The notes: generated by a model from the letters alone, not told the origin. Positions 1 through 6,325 are shown, numbered from the stretch's first letter. The stretch: DNA of 11,130 bases from Paenibacillaceae bacterium UBA6304 (GCA_002439285.1 DJTQ01000032.1:1-11130), one strand, 5' to 3'. Program-made: numbers and translations.

Positions 1-332
1 ATCTAGGTGATGACCACGGTAGATATCGTTTCAAGCAAGTTGATATTGAGCGGTACCCCCCATTTTGTAAGGGTCTCCGCCAACCTTCCCGAGAAGCTGT
101 CGGCGGCAAAGGCACTCGCCAGAAAACCCGCTAACGTGATCCCGATCTGAATCGTTGCCAAAAAATTACCCGGCTTCTCCAGCAACGTTTGAACCAGCTT
201 GGCTTTTTTATTGCCTTCCCCTGCCATCAACTTGATTTTATTATCGTTTAAGGAAACCAGCGACATTTCGGATGCCGCAAAAAATGCATTCACAAAAATA
301 AGTACGACCAGAACCAAAATTTCTATACCCAA
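1..332 (-). pseudogene. CNNM/CorC-family (DUF21) transporter, N-terminus only, interrupted by amber stop
   Basis: The N-terminal 109 residues of a hemolysin-III-like/CorC/CNNM membrane transporter (Bacillus YrkA/YhdP/MpfA type), a family linked to Mg2+ and other divalent-cation efflux. Visible are the first membrane helix running into FFAASEMSLVSLN (about residues 1-30), the basic segment NKKAKLVQTLLEKPGNFLAT, the second helix with IQIGITLAGFLASAFA, and the start of a third ending in VVIT. Whole proteins are about 430 residues, with two CBS domains and a CorC_HlyC domain after DUF21; none of that is here. The frame meets TAG at 5-3, three bases from the edge, where relatives continue VVIT-(L/I)-I. 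The start is TTG at 332-330, backed by GGAGGG at 345-340 with a 7-nt gap. It lies 44 nt after terC with no terminator between, so it is probably co-transcribed with it. It may be a real nonsense mutation, a sequencing error or a clone-end artefact. Confidence 0.6.
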
Positions 333-376
333 ACAACAGCCCTCCAGATTAAATACAGTTAAATTGCTTTATTTTA

Positions 377-1153
377 CTATTGATCTGCCGCAGATTGCTC
401 TTTAGCTTGATCTTTAGTCAAGAACCACCCAGCAACGCCAATAACAACCAGCACGATATAGAAGATCAGCTTCCACAGCGTCGAATGGGCGAACTCATGC
501 GAAATAATTCCCACATCCTCATGTCCTAGCGTCAGGACGGCGAGCTTCACGCCGACCCAGCCCACAATAGCAAAGGCGGCAATTTCGAGGCCCGGTCTGG
601 AATGGAGCAGCTTGACGAACAAATTGGCGGCAAACCGCATAATAATGAGCCCGATTAAGCCTCCGAGAAATACGACGATGAACTTCCCGCCGTCCATGCC
701 GCCGATCGCAGGAAGCGTAGTGTTCGGAAGCGTCATGGCCAGTGCCACGGCAGCAAGAATGGAGTCTACTGCAAAAGCGATATCCGCCAGTTCCACTTTC
801 AGCACGGTAGCCCAGAACCCGGATGGTTTCTTGTCTTTCCTTTTCTTGTCTGTATCCCTGTTTTTAAACACCAGTTTTCTTACAATATGGTTAATCGAAA
901 TAAACAACAAGTACAGTGCGCCAATGGCTTGAATCTGCCACACATCAATCAGGAAAGAAATGATGAACAATGAGGCCAAACGGAATACGAAAGCTCCTAC
1001 CAGCCCGTAAAATAGCGCCTTTTTCCGCTCCGCCTCAGGCAGATGCTTCACCATGATCGCTAGAACCAGGGCATTATCCGCCGCCAGCAAGCCCTCAAGC
1101 GCGACTAATAATAACAGTACCCAACCATACTCGAATAACATCGAAAGCTCCAT
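377..1153 (-). CDS. TerC-family Mn2+ exporter (YkoY/YceF type)
   Basis: Integral membrane protein of 258 residues, the normal length for the Bacillus YkoY/YceF (MeeY/MeeF) branch of TerC. Those proteins export Mn2+ and are known to help load metal onto secreted enzymes. Diagnostic acidic motifs lie inside membrane helices: EGLLAADNALVLA (residues 20-32, with E20, D26, N27) and ELADIAFAVDSILAA (121-135, with E121, D124, D130). KHLPEAERKKAL follows the first helix, and a lysine-rich cytoplasmic loop (about 97-110) separates the two halves. About seven hydrophobic segments are visible, and the C-terminus is charged. The start is ATG at 1153; AAAGGAGAG lies about 12 nt upstream, so the in-frame ATG at codon 5 is a possible alternative. 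The leader carries a yybP-ykoY Mn2+ riboswitch, which independently supports the Mn2+ role. The CNNM-type gene follows in the same unit. Confidence 0.93.
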   Translation of the reverse strand: MELSMLFEYGWVLLLLVALEGLLAADNALVLAIMVKHLPEAERKKALFYGLVGAFVFRLASLFIISFLIDVWQIQAIGALYLLFISINHIVRKLVFKNRDTDKKRKDKKPSGFWATVLKVELADIAFAVDSILAAVALAMTLPNTTLPAIGGMDGGKFIVVFLGGLIGLIIMRFAANLFVKLLHSRPGLEIAAFAIVGWVGVKLAVLTLGHEDVGIISHEFAHSTLWKLIFYIVLVVIGVAGWFLTKDQAKEQSAADQ

Positions 1154-1243
1154 AAGGTTCCTACTCTCCTTTAAAATGTATGTTTTTTGATATCGTGCCC
1201 TAAATTAGATTTTCTCCTCCCCTTTTATAAGAATCTGAAAAGC

Positions 1244-1275
1244 AAAAAAACCTTCACCGACAGCGGCAAAGGTTT
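1244..1275 (-). terminator. Riboswitch-controlled intrinsic terminator
   Basis: A 12-bp stem (5' arm 1275-1264, 3' arm 1259-1248, including one U-G and one G-U pair) with a CUGU loop, followed by uninterrupted U residues to 1244. This is the strong terminator of the leader. The upstream hairpin 1320-1289 is also 12 bp but is followed by the weaker tail UUCUUGG. Confidence 0.85.
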
Positions 1276-1408
1276 CTCGAACCAAGAAAAGACCTTCGCC
1301 AGTAAACAGGCAAAGGTCTTGCTAACAACGAAATTCGTCGCCAACAAAGCCGGGAGATTGACGCCTCCGAACTGACGACTTTGTTGTAAAAGCTACTCCC
1401 CTTTTAGG
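1244..1408 (-). promoter_or_regulatory. yybP-ykoY Mn2+ riboswitch (aptamer plus expression platform)
   Basis: Read on the minus strand, the leader of the TerC gene has the conserved yybP-ykoY features. These are AAAAGGGGAGUAGC at 1405-1392, GUCGUCA at 1379-1373, an 8-bp stem CAACAAAG/CUUUGUUG (1386-1379 with 1349-1342), a 6-bp hairpin CGACGA/UCGUUG (1340-1326), then UUAGCAAGACCUUU leading into the 3' strand of P1. P1 pairs AAAGG near 1404-1400 with CCUUU near 1316-1312. This class binds Mn2+ and usually turns expression on. Downstream are two 12-bp hairpins, 1320-1289 and 1275-1248, whose arms are near repeats, so alternative pairing between them is possible. The position directly before a TerC exporter is the classic context for this RNA. 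Confidence 0.95.
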
Positions 1409-1430
1409 AAGACTATTTAATTTAATTTTA

Positions 1431-1459
1431 AATATAAGTCATCTACTGGGGATTGTCAA
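1431..1459 (-). promoter_or_regulatory. Sigma-A promoter of the riboswitch-terC unit
   Basis: On the minus strand, a perfect -35 TTGACA (1459-1454), a 17-nt spacer and -10 TATATT (1436-1431). Transcription would start about 20 nt before the aptamer. The -35 box begins 7 nt after the stop codon of the upstream gene; I see no terminator between that gene and this promoter. Confidence 0.8.
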
Positions 1460-1466
1460 AGCTTAC

Positions 1467-2012
1467 TTAATATCCCCCGGAATCATATTCGCTTAGCCTT
1501 CCTTCATAGATCAAATCAAGACGTTCGCACTGCCGGAAATCATCCGGCGTAACCAGCGCGGGGAGCTTGTTCCACAGCTTGATGCCCGAGCGCTCCAGAA
1601 TCTCCGCGACGAATTGCGAGCAGAAGTAGGAGTTGCTGAACTCGACCGGTTCTTTGAGCGCGATGCCGATCACGCCGAGAATATTGTATAGATACTTTTT
1701 GTCCTTACGGATAAAAAGCTGTAGAACGCGCTTCATTTTTTCGACCTCACGGTCGGTTACACGAAGCTCATAGATCACGCAGGTCGTATTCGGATACTTG
1801 CTGAAGGTGCCAGTCTTGATGTCTTCCCTTACGAACCCGCCGTTCAGAGGGTTGTTCGGGTTCTTCCTTCCAAAGCTGTACAGCTCCGAAAGCTCCCGGT
1901 TAAAAGAAATGGAGGCGTGATTATAGGGTGCTCTCGTGTAGCCTTGTATCATCTTCGTAAAAAGCGTCCCCGTATTCGTAAGTAAAATAAAAACCGACCG
2001 ATCCGTTGCCAT
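1467..2012 (-). CDS. YiiX-like permuted NlpC/P60 (papain-like) cysteine enzyme
   Basis: A 181-residue soluble protein with no signal peptide. The order of motifs fits the circularly permuted NlpC/P60 papain-like fold (YiiX/YebB-like). A His comes early, in APYNHASISF (H32), followed by an ELYSFGR strand (44-49). The nucleophile candidate comes late, in SYFCSQFVAEILE (C131), and a family-typical TPDDF element (155-159) follows. Members of this broad group hydrolyse amide or ester bonds in peptides or lipids. The substrate cannot be read from the sequence, and the Cys/His assignment rests on motif position. The start is ATG at 2012 with AAGGGGAAA about 11 nt upstream, a slightly long spacing. 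It is divergent from the CdsA-like gene, with 91 bp between. Confidence 0.75.
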   Translation of the reverse strand: MATDRSVFILLTNTGTLFTKMIQGYTRAPYNHASISFNRELSELYSFGRKNPNNPLNGGFVREDIKTGTFSKYPNTTCVIYELRVTDREVEKMKRVLQLFIRKDKKYLYNILGVIGIALKEPVEFSNSYFCSQFVAEILERSGIKLWNKLPALVTPDDFRQCERLDLIYEGRLSEYDSGGY

Positions 2013-2027
2013 TTACGAAATTTCCCC

Positions 2028-2056
2028 TTATCAAGATTAGACTATTCCTTCATAAT
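2028..2056 (+). promoter_or_regulatory. Possible sigma-A promoter of the CdsA-like gene
   Basis: TTATCA (2028-2033), a 17-nt spacer, CATAAT (2051-2056). The -35 match is only 4 of 6, the -10 match 5 of 6. It lies about 48 nt before the start, inside the 91-bp divergent intergenic region. Confidence 0.35.
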
Positions 2057-2103
2057 AACATAGGATGCCTTTCTAGGAATCCTACCTTGCGGCAAGGAGT
2101 GAT

Positions 2104-3024
2104 TTGCGCTTGGACAGCTTGCTGATAACACTAATGATTATTTTCATAGGCCTCACGGCCATCCATTCGATTTATTACGGACTGCGCCGGACTCACCCGG
2201 AGAGAGACTACTCCGTCTTTGGCGTACGACTTAGAACCTGGTGGGGCATGTTTCTGATCTTATGTCTCGCTACCTTATTTAATCCGGTCGTCTCCCTACT
2301 GGCCATTATGATCTTATCCTTCTTCGCTCTAAAAGAGTATTTCGCCATGATCCGGTCCAGAAAAGCTGATCGTCGGCTGTTCCTTTGGGCTTACCTGACG
2401 ATTCCCGTGCAATTCTACTGGATCTTTATCGAATGGTACGGCATGTTTATTATCTTTATCCCGGTTTATGTCTTCCTGCTCCTGCCGCTGCCGCGGCTGA
2501 TCAACAAAGGGACGGTAGGCTTTCTGCGCAGCGTCAGCCGGGTCCAGTGGGGGCTCATGCTGATGGTGTTCGGTCTTAGCCATCTCGCTTACTATCCCTT
2601 CGCTACCCCACAATATGGGGCGGGCCTTGTGCTCTTCTTAGTGGTGTTGACGGCGCTGAATGACCTCGTTCACTATCTGGGCTCCTTCTACTTCGGCAAG
2701 CACAAAGTGGTCCCGACGGCCAATCCGTACCTGACCTGGGAGGGATTCATCTGTGCCTTTCCTGTCACGACGGCGGTATCATATCTGATCTACCCTTATC
2801 TGACCCCGCTGGACCCGGCATTCGGAATATTCTCCGGCATACTGATCAGCTTGAGCGGTTTCTTCGGCAGCTTGACCGTCTCCGTGCTGAAACGGGATTT
2901 ATCAATCGGCGGTGGCAAGAAGTCTCAGACGGCCAATAAAGGTTACTTAAGCCTGGTGGATACCTTAACCTATACATCGCCGGTGCTATTCCATGTCATC
3001 CGTTATTTCTTTGACTTTATGTAA
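2104..3024 (+). CDS. CdsA-like phosphatidate cytidylyltransferase family membrane protein (signature partly lost)
   Basis: A polytopic membrane protein of 306 residues, about eight hydrophobic segments, normal length for the family. CDP-diacylglycerol synthases convert phosphatidate and CTP to CDP-DAG. The FFALKEYFAMI region (73-83) and the block D187..YLGSFYFGKHKVVPTANPYLTWEGF (to 214) match the CdsA core ending in SPxKTWEG. SVLKRD (260-265) matches the start of the CdsA signature. The rest is altered: the K-D pair and the H-G-G..D-R segment are replaced by GGGKKSQTANKGYLSLVDTL, keeping only D286. It may be a divergent subfamily with another substrate, like the accessory YnbB-type proteins, rather than the housekeeping enzyme. 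The start is TTG at 2104 or, with better spacing from AAGGAG (2094-2099), TTG at 2110. The esterase gene follows after 91 bp without a terminator. Confidence 0.75.
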   Translation: MRLDSLLITLMIIFIGLTAIHSIYYGLRRTHPERDYSVFGVRLRTWWGMFLILCLATLFNPVVSLLAIMILSFFALKEYFAMIRSRKADRRLFLWAYLTIPVQFYWIFIEWYGMFIIFIPVYVFLLLPLPRLINKGTVGFLRSVSRVQWGLMLMVFGLSHLAYYPFATPQYGAGLVLFLVVLTALNDLVHYLGSFYFGKHKVVPTANPYLTWEGFICAFPVTTAVSYLIYPYLTPLDPAFGIFSGILISLSGFFGSLTVSVLKRDLSIGGGKKSQTANKGYLSLVDTLTYTSPVLFHVIRYFFDFM

Positions 3025-3115
3025 TACCCGCCGTTCCACATTCGGAAGGAAATCGGCAGCGCTCCACGAATGGAATATAGAGACTGTGAAATCAAACAAC
3101 TTTAAGAGGTGGACC

Positions 3116-4987
3116 ATGAGACTATCCAGCATTATCAGCGACGGCATGGTGCTGCAAAGAAATTCAACTGTGCCCCTGTGGGGAGAAGCTGCTCCCGGCC
3201 AAACCGTGCAAATCTTTTTTAATGGAAAAGAGTATAGCACCCCATGTGATTCGGACGGATCGTGGAGGATGACCCTGGAAGCGATGGAGCCGGGCGGCCC
3301 CTTCGAGATGACACTATCGGCCGGCGATCAGGAGATCGTCCTGCGGGACATTCTAATCGGCGATGTCTGGGTGCTGGGTGGACAATCCAACATGGAACTG
3401 CCGGTCCGGAGAACCTTGGACTTGCTGGCGGATGAGGTGAAGCAGATCAACCTGCCTTTGATTCGCCAGTTCGCTGTACCTCAAACTTACAATTTCCACG
3501 CTCCGGTACGGGAGTTGACGGGGGGACAATGGATTTCAGCAACCCCGGAGGATATTTTGAATTTCAGTGCGGCCGGGTTCTTTTTTGCAAAAGAAATCCA
3601 CGAACGTTATCATGTGCCGATCGGTTTGATTCACTCCGCAGTGGGCGGGACGCCGATCGAGGCCTGGATCAGCGAGCAGACGCTCCGGAACATCGGCGGC
3701 TATGAAGCGGAAATGGAGCAATGTAAAGATGATGAATATGTAATCGCTACCAAGAAGAAAGACGAAGAACGCAACCAATCCTGGTACGACCGGCTTAACA
3801 CAAATGATCTGGGCTTAAAAGAGGGCTGGTCTAAGGAATCCTGGGATGCCTCGGATTGGGACGACTTTGTGGTTCCCGGCTCTTGGGCAGGTAGTGAATT
3901 GGAATCGTTGCGGGGCGCGGTCTGGTTCCGGAAGGAATTCGAAGTTCCCGCCTCCATGACGGAAAGCGAGGTTCAGATTCTGCTGAAGCTTGGGACCATC
4001 GTAGATGCTGATGATACATATATCAACGGGGTTTGCATCGGTAATACGGGTTACATGTACCCGCCTAGACGCTACCCTGTTCCTGGCGGGTTGTTGAAGC
4101 CGGGGATCAACTCTATCGCCGTTCGCGTGGTCACTACCCACAACACAGGCGCCTTCATTAAAGACATGCCCTATAAGCTGGTTGCCGGTGACCAGGAGCT
4201 GGACCTGAGGGGCATCTGGAAATACCGGATCGGTGCGGTCACCGAAGCTTTGGAGTCCCAAACCTTTTTCCAATATAAGCCCTCCGGCGTTTACAACTGC
4301 ATGATCTCGCCTTTGCGCAACTATCGGATCAAGGGAGTTCTGTGGTATCAGGGGGAATCCAATACCGGGCAGCCGGCCGGGTACAGCGAGAAGTTTGCCG
4401 CCTTGGTTGGCGATTGGCGCCGCAACTGGGATATTGGAGAGTTCCCGTTCATCTTCACCCAGCTCGCCAATTTGGGCGAGGCGGACGACCCTCAAACCAA
4501 CTGGGCCGAGCTTCGGGAAGAGCAACGGAAGAGCTTGAGAATACCGAATACCGCGATGGCAGTTACCATCGATATCGGGGAATATAACGATCTGCATCCT
4601 CAGGATAAGAAAACGGTGGGACAACGGCTTGCGCTAGGCGCCAGAAAACTCGCCTATGGCGAAGACCAACTGGTGTATAGCGGTCCGTTATTCAAAGCGG
4701 TCGAGCGCGATGGAAATGGAGATGCCCTGCGGCTGTACTTCGACCAGACCGGTGCGGGCCTTGCTGTCCGAAACGGGGAGAGCGAACTTCGGGGATTCGA
4801 GGTGTGCGGTTACGATGGGGTCTTCTTCCCAGCGGAGGCTGTCATCTCCTGCGATTCCGTGATCGTGACGCATGACCGGGTCAGGCATCCGTCCCATGTG
4901 CGGTATGCATGGGCGAATAATCCTGCAGACGCGAATCTGTATAACCGGGAGGGCCTACCGGCCTCGCCGTTTACTACGGAAGTTTAA
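3116..4987 (+). CDS. Sialate O-acetylesterase-type SGNH esterase with inserted beta-galactosidase-like domain
   Basis: A 623-residue esterase of the SASA/SGNH family, which removes O-acetyl groups from sialic acids or from plant or cell-surface glycans. An N-terminal beta-sandwich (1-80) starts with SSIISDGMVLQRNSTVPLWG. The nucleophile motif is VLGGQSNME (S91). AVGGTPIEAWIS (175-186) and WYQGESN (410-416) are further family blocks, and DLHPQDK (492-498) supplies the catalytic His H494. Between about 235 and 358 sits an inserted jelly-roll (ASDWDDFVVPGSW, AVWFRKEF, DDTYINGVCIG) like the sugar-binding domains of GH2 enzymes. No signal peptide is visible, so it probably acts in the cytoplasm on imported acetylated sugars. 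The start is ATG at 3116 with GAGGT 6 nt upstream. Upstream in-frame codons back to 2993 overlap the previous gene and lack an RBS. Confidence 0.9.
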   Translation: MRLSSIISDGMVLQRNSTVPLWGEAAPGQTVQIFFNGKEYSTPCDSDGSWRMTLEAMEPGGPFEMTLSAGDQEIVLRDILIGDVWVLGGQSNMELPVRRTLDLLADEVKQINLPLIRQFAVPQTYNFHAPVRELTGGQWISATPEDILNFSAAGFFFAKEIHERYHVPIGLIHSAVGGTPIEAWISEQTLRNIGGYEAEMEQCKDDEYVIATKKKDEERNQSWYDRLNTNDLGLKEGWSKESWDASDWDDFVVPGSWAGSELESLRGAVWFRKEFEVPASMTESEVQILLKLGTIVDADDTYINGVCIGNTGYMYPPRRYPVPGGLLKPGINSIAVRVVTTHNTGAFIKDMPYKLVAGDQELDLRGIWKYRIGAVTEALESQTFFQYKPSGVYNCMISPLRNYRIKGVLWYQGESNTGQPAGYSEKFAALVGDWRRNWDIGEFPFIFTQLANLGEADDPQTNWAELREEQRKSLRIPNTAMAVTIDIGEYNDLHPQDKKTVGQRLALGARKLAYGEDQLVYSGPLFKAVERDGNGDALRLYFDQTGAGLAVRNGESELRGFEVCGYDGVFFPAEAVISCDSVIVTHDRVRHPSHVRYAWANNPADANLYNREGLPASPFTTEV

Positions 4988-5006
4988 TATGGATACAACC
5001 CATTAA

Positions 5007-5054
5007 AAAGGGGCGTCCCGGATCATCTATGATGACATTCGGGACTGCCCCTTT
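5007..5054. terminator. Bidirectional terminator between convergent genes
   Basis: The stem pairs AAAGGGGC-GTCCCG (5007-5020) with CGGGAC-GCCCCTTT (5040-5054, one bulged T at 5046). Leftward transcripts end in UUUUU after the stem (5009-5005), rightward ones in UUUAUU. It sits between the esterase and the general stress protein 26 gene and can serve both. Confidence 0.8.
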
Positions 5055-5073
5055 ATTGTGGCACTATAGCCGG

Positions 5074-5559
5074 TTACAAATCGACGGTTTTGTTAATTTC
5101 CGTATCGGAATCCTTTCCCGTCAGTTTGGAGAACAGCCGCTTCACCATTTTGGTTTTGCTGCCCGTTTCCCAGTACTCTGCCGTGTCGGCTTTGACCTTG
5201 ATCAATACCAGGTTCGGGTCGTCGCTTGTGGTTTCCAGCAGTTTCTCGTACGCCATATTCCAGAATTCCTTGATCTTAGCACGATCCCTCACCAATTCTG
5301 CCGTCCCGCGTATGGATACGTAAGATTTACCCACGTAAGCCACATTTACGTTCGGGTTTTGCTGGATTTCAAGGTATTTGTCTGTGTCGTCCATCGTCAA
5401 GAACCACAGGTCGCCGTCAAATTCAACTTCCTGGGTTTTCAGCGGACGCGATACCAGTCCTTCATCCGTAACTGTTGTCAGCATGGCGGTATCGATCCCT
5501 TTTATCAAATCTCTGACCGTTTCAATTGCTTCCTGGTTAGCTGTCGGTATATTCGACAT
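5074..5559 (-). CDS. General stress protein 26-like pyridoxamine 5'-phosphate oxidase fold protein
   Basis: A 161-residue split-barrel flavin-binding protein of the GSP26/YdaG type (PNP oxidase-like). Characteristic stretches are DTAMLTTVTDEGLVSRPLKTQEVEFDGDLWF (23-53), TDKYLEIQQNPNVNVAYV (59-76), YVSIRGTAELVRDRAKIKEFWN (80-101), and the late DPNLVLIKVKADTAEYWE (114-131). Family members bind FMN or F420-like cofactors; the true reaction of GSP26 proteins is not settled. The length is normal. The start ATG at 5559 has GAGGTGAT 6 nt upstream. It is 94 bp downstream of the TPR gene on the same strand; co-transcription is possible. B. subtilis ydaG belongs to the general stress regulon, and a weak sigma-B-like site is seen here (5590-5615). 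Confidence 0.88.
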   Translation of the reverse strand: MSNIPTANQEAIETVRDLIKGIDTAMLTTVTDEGLVSRPLKTQEVEFDGDLWFLTMDDTDKYLEIQQNPNVNVAYVGKSYVSIRGTAELVRDRAKIKEFWNMAYEKLLETTSDDPNLVLIKVKADTAEYWETGSKTKMVKRLFSKLTGKDSDTEINKTVDL

Positions 5560-5589
5560 GGTTGATCACCTCATTAGGTTTTATCAATC

Positions 5590-5615
5590 GAATCCTTCTC
5601 ACTGTTATCATAAAC
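5590..5615 (-). promoter_or_regulatory. Weak sigma-B-like promoter candidate
   Basis: On the minus strand, GTTTAT (5615-5610), a 14-nt spacer and GGATTC (5595-5590), against the sigma-B pattern GTTTAA-N12-15-GGGTAT. The -10 match is poor. It is listed only because the downstream gene is a general stress protein 26 homologue. Paenibacillus may not have a classical sigma-B, so this is uncertain. Confidence 0.2.
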
Positions 5616-5653
5616 AGATTGAAGCGTCGCTAACCACGTTTCGCGTACCGGAC

Positions 5654-6043
5654 TTACTTATCGGTCTCTTCTGCTTCCTCTTTAGCTTGGGCCGCTTCTT
5701 TCCGGCTCCATTCCAGAAATTCCAACGTATCTTCGTCCTCCGGATCCATTTGGTTCGCGATTTCAAATTCTTTTACCGCTTCCTCATTCTGATCCAGATA
5801 ATAATGGGCATACCCTACGCGAAAATGCCAAAGCGGGTTATTCCGGCCCTCTTCGTCTATCTTCATGAACCATTTAAGCGCTTCTTTATAACGTCCCAGG
5901 TTATTCAGGGCTCGCCCCAAATGAACGGCCAACTCGTCGTCGACCAACGGGGTCGGAATCGTTATAATCTCATCCACGATATTTTGGTATTCGTCGTTCT
6001 CATGCCACTTATTCAATTGTGCGATCAGTTGCTCTCTTGTCAT
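5654..6043 (-). CDS. Small tetratricopeptide-repeat protein
   Basis: A 129-residue soluble acidic protein with two TPR units. The first is about residues 36-65 (LAVHLGRALNNLGRYKEALKW), the second about 70-103 (PLWHFRVGYAHYYLDQNEEAVKEF, then DPEDEDTL). Spacing of small and aromatic residues follows the TPR pattern. A helical N-terminal segment (MTREQLIAQLNKW) precedes, and an E/A/K-rich tail (113-129) probably forms a charged helix. TPRs bind partner proteins; the partner is unknown. The start ATG at 6043 has GGGAGG about 10 nt upstream. The next gene on the strand is general stress protein 26. No clear terminator follows it, so the two may share a transcript. Upstream lies the long palindrome. 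Confidence 0.82.
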   Translation of the reverse strand: MTREQLIAQLNKWHENDEYQNIVDEIITIPTPLVDDELAVHLGRALNNLGRYKEALKWFMKIDEEGRNNPLWHFRVGYAHYYLDQNEEAVKEFEIANQMDPEDEDTLEFLEWSRKEAAQAKEEAEETDK

Positions 6044-6077
6044 TACTCTAACGCCTCCCGGATAACATCCTAACTAT

Positions 6078-6265
6078 ATAGAATGAACTAATGGAATGGA
6101 TGTGGGGCAAGTACGTAAAATGTTCCTACGATCGCTGTTGGTTCCAGATTTCTTGATCTTATAGAATCTAAGACGGTAGAAATCCGGAACCAAAGGCGAA
6201 CGCTCCGCTTCTTCAGAATCATTTTACTCCCTTGCCTGCATCGTATTCCTTTTAGTTCATCCTAA
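6078..6265. repeat. Long imperfect palindrome (MITE-like or structured RNA element)
   Basis: The two halves of this non-coding stretch are reverse complements over about 85-95 nt each, centred near 6165. Matching pieces, outside in: GAATGAACTAA (6081) with GGATGAACTAA; GGCAAG; GTAAAATG; CG.TCGC; TTGGTTCC (6138-6145) with GGAACCAA (6186-6193); ATTTCT (6148-6153) with AGAAAT (6178-6183); and an inner stem TCTTA/TAAGA (6157-6161, 6169-6173) with a 7-nt loop. The right arm is about 12 nt longer, near 6200-6215. There is no ORF or transposase gene. A perfect 10-bp direct repeat CATCCTAACT lies at 6066-6075 and 6258-6267, as a target duplication might, but it does not sit cleanly outside both arms. 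The rest of the 6044-6425 gap holds the promoter-like block, a small hairpin and the namA terminator. Confidence 0.8.
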
Positions 6266-6278
6266 CTGTTCTCTAACC

Positions 6279-6312
6279 ACTACTTTACCATTTTCAGGAC
6301 GGGTTTCCCAAT
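6279..6312 (-). promoter_or_regulatory. Copy 1 of a shared promoter-like block
   Basis: On the minus strand this reads ATTGGGAAACC, 8 nt, then AAATGGTAAAGTAGT. The same two halves, with a 7-nt gap and a single mismatch, occur at 9716-9684 in front of the AAC(3)-like gene. Two conserved halves with a gap that varies by one resemble -35 and -10 elements of an alternative or ECF sigma factor, or a regulator site. Here it lies about 236 nt before the TPR start, with the long palindrome between. Confidence 0.45.
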
Positions 6313-6325
6313 AGCGATGGAGTGA

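Noticed and set aside
1187..1375. 62-codon plus-strand open frame in the riboswitch region
   Set aside because: It is antisense to a clear structured RNA and its arms; the apparent frame comes from repeated hairpin sequence.
2993..3115. In-frame extension of the esterase to an ATG at 2993
   Set aside because: It overlaps the end of the CdsA-like gene, has no RBS, and adds residues unlike the family's N-terminus. The ATG at 3116 has a good RBS and begins with the family-typical sequence.
3815..4624. Minus-strand open frame of 269 codons inside the esterase gene
   Set aside because: It is antisense to conserved SASA motifs and has no RBS or domain.
5029..6073. Plus-strand open frames opposite general stress protein 26 and the TPR gene
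   Set aside because: These are shadows of genes with clear domains and RBSs on the minus strand. One begins inside the bidirectional terminator.
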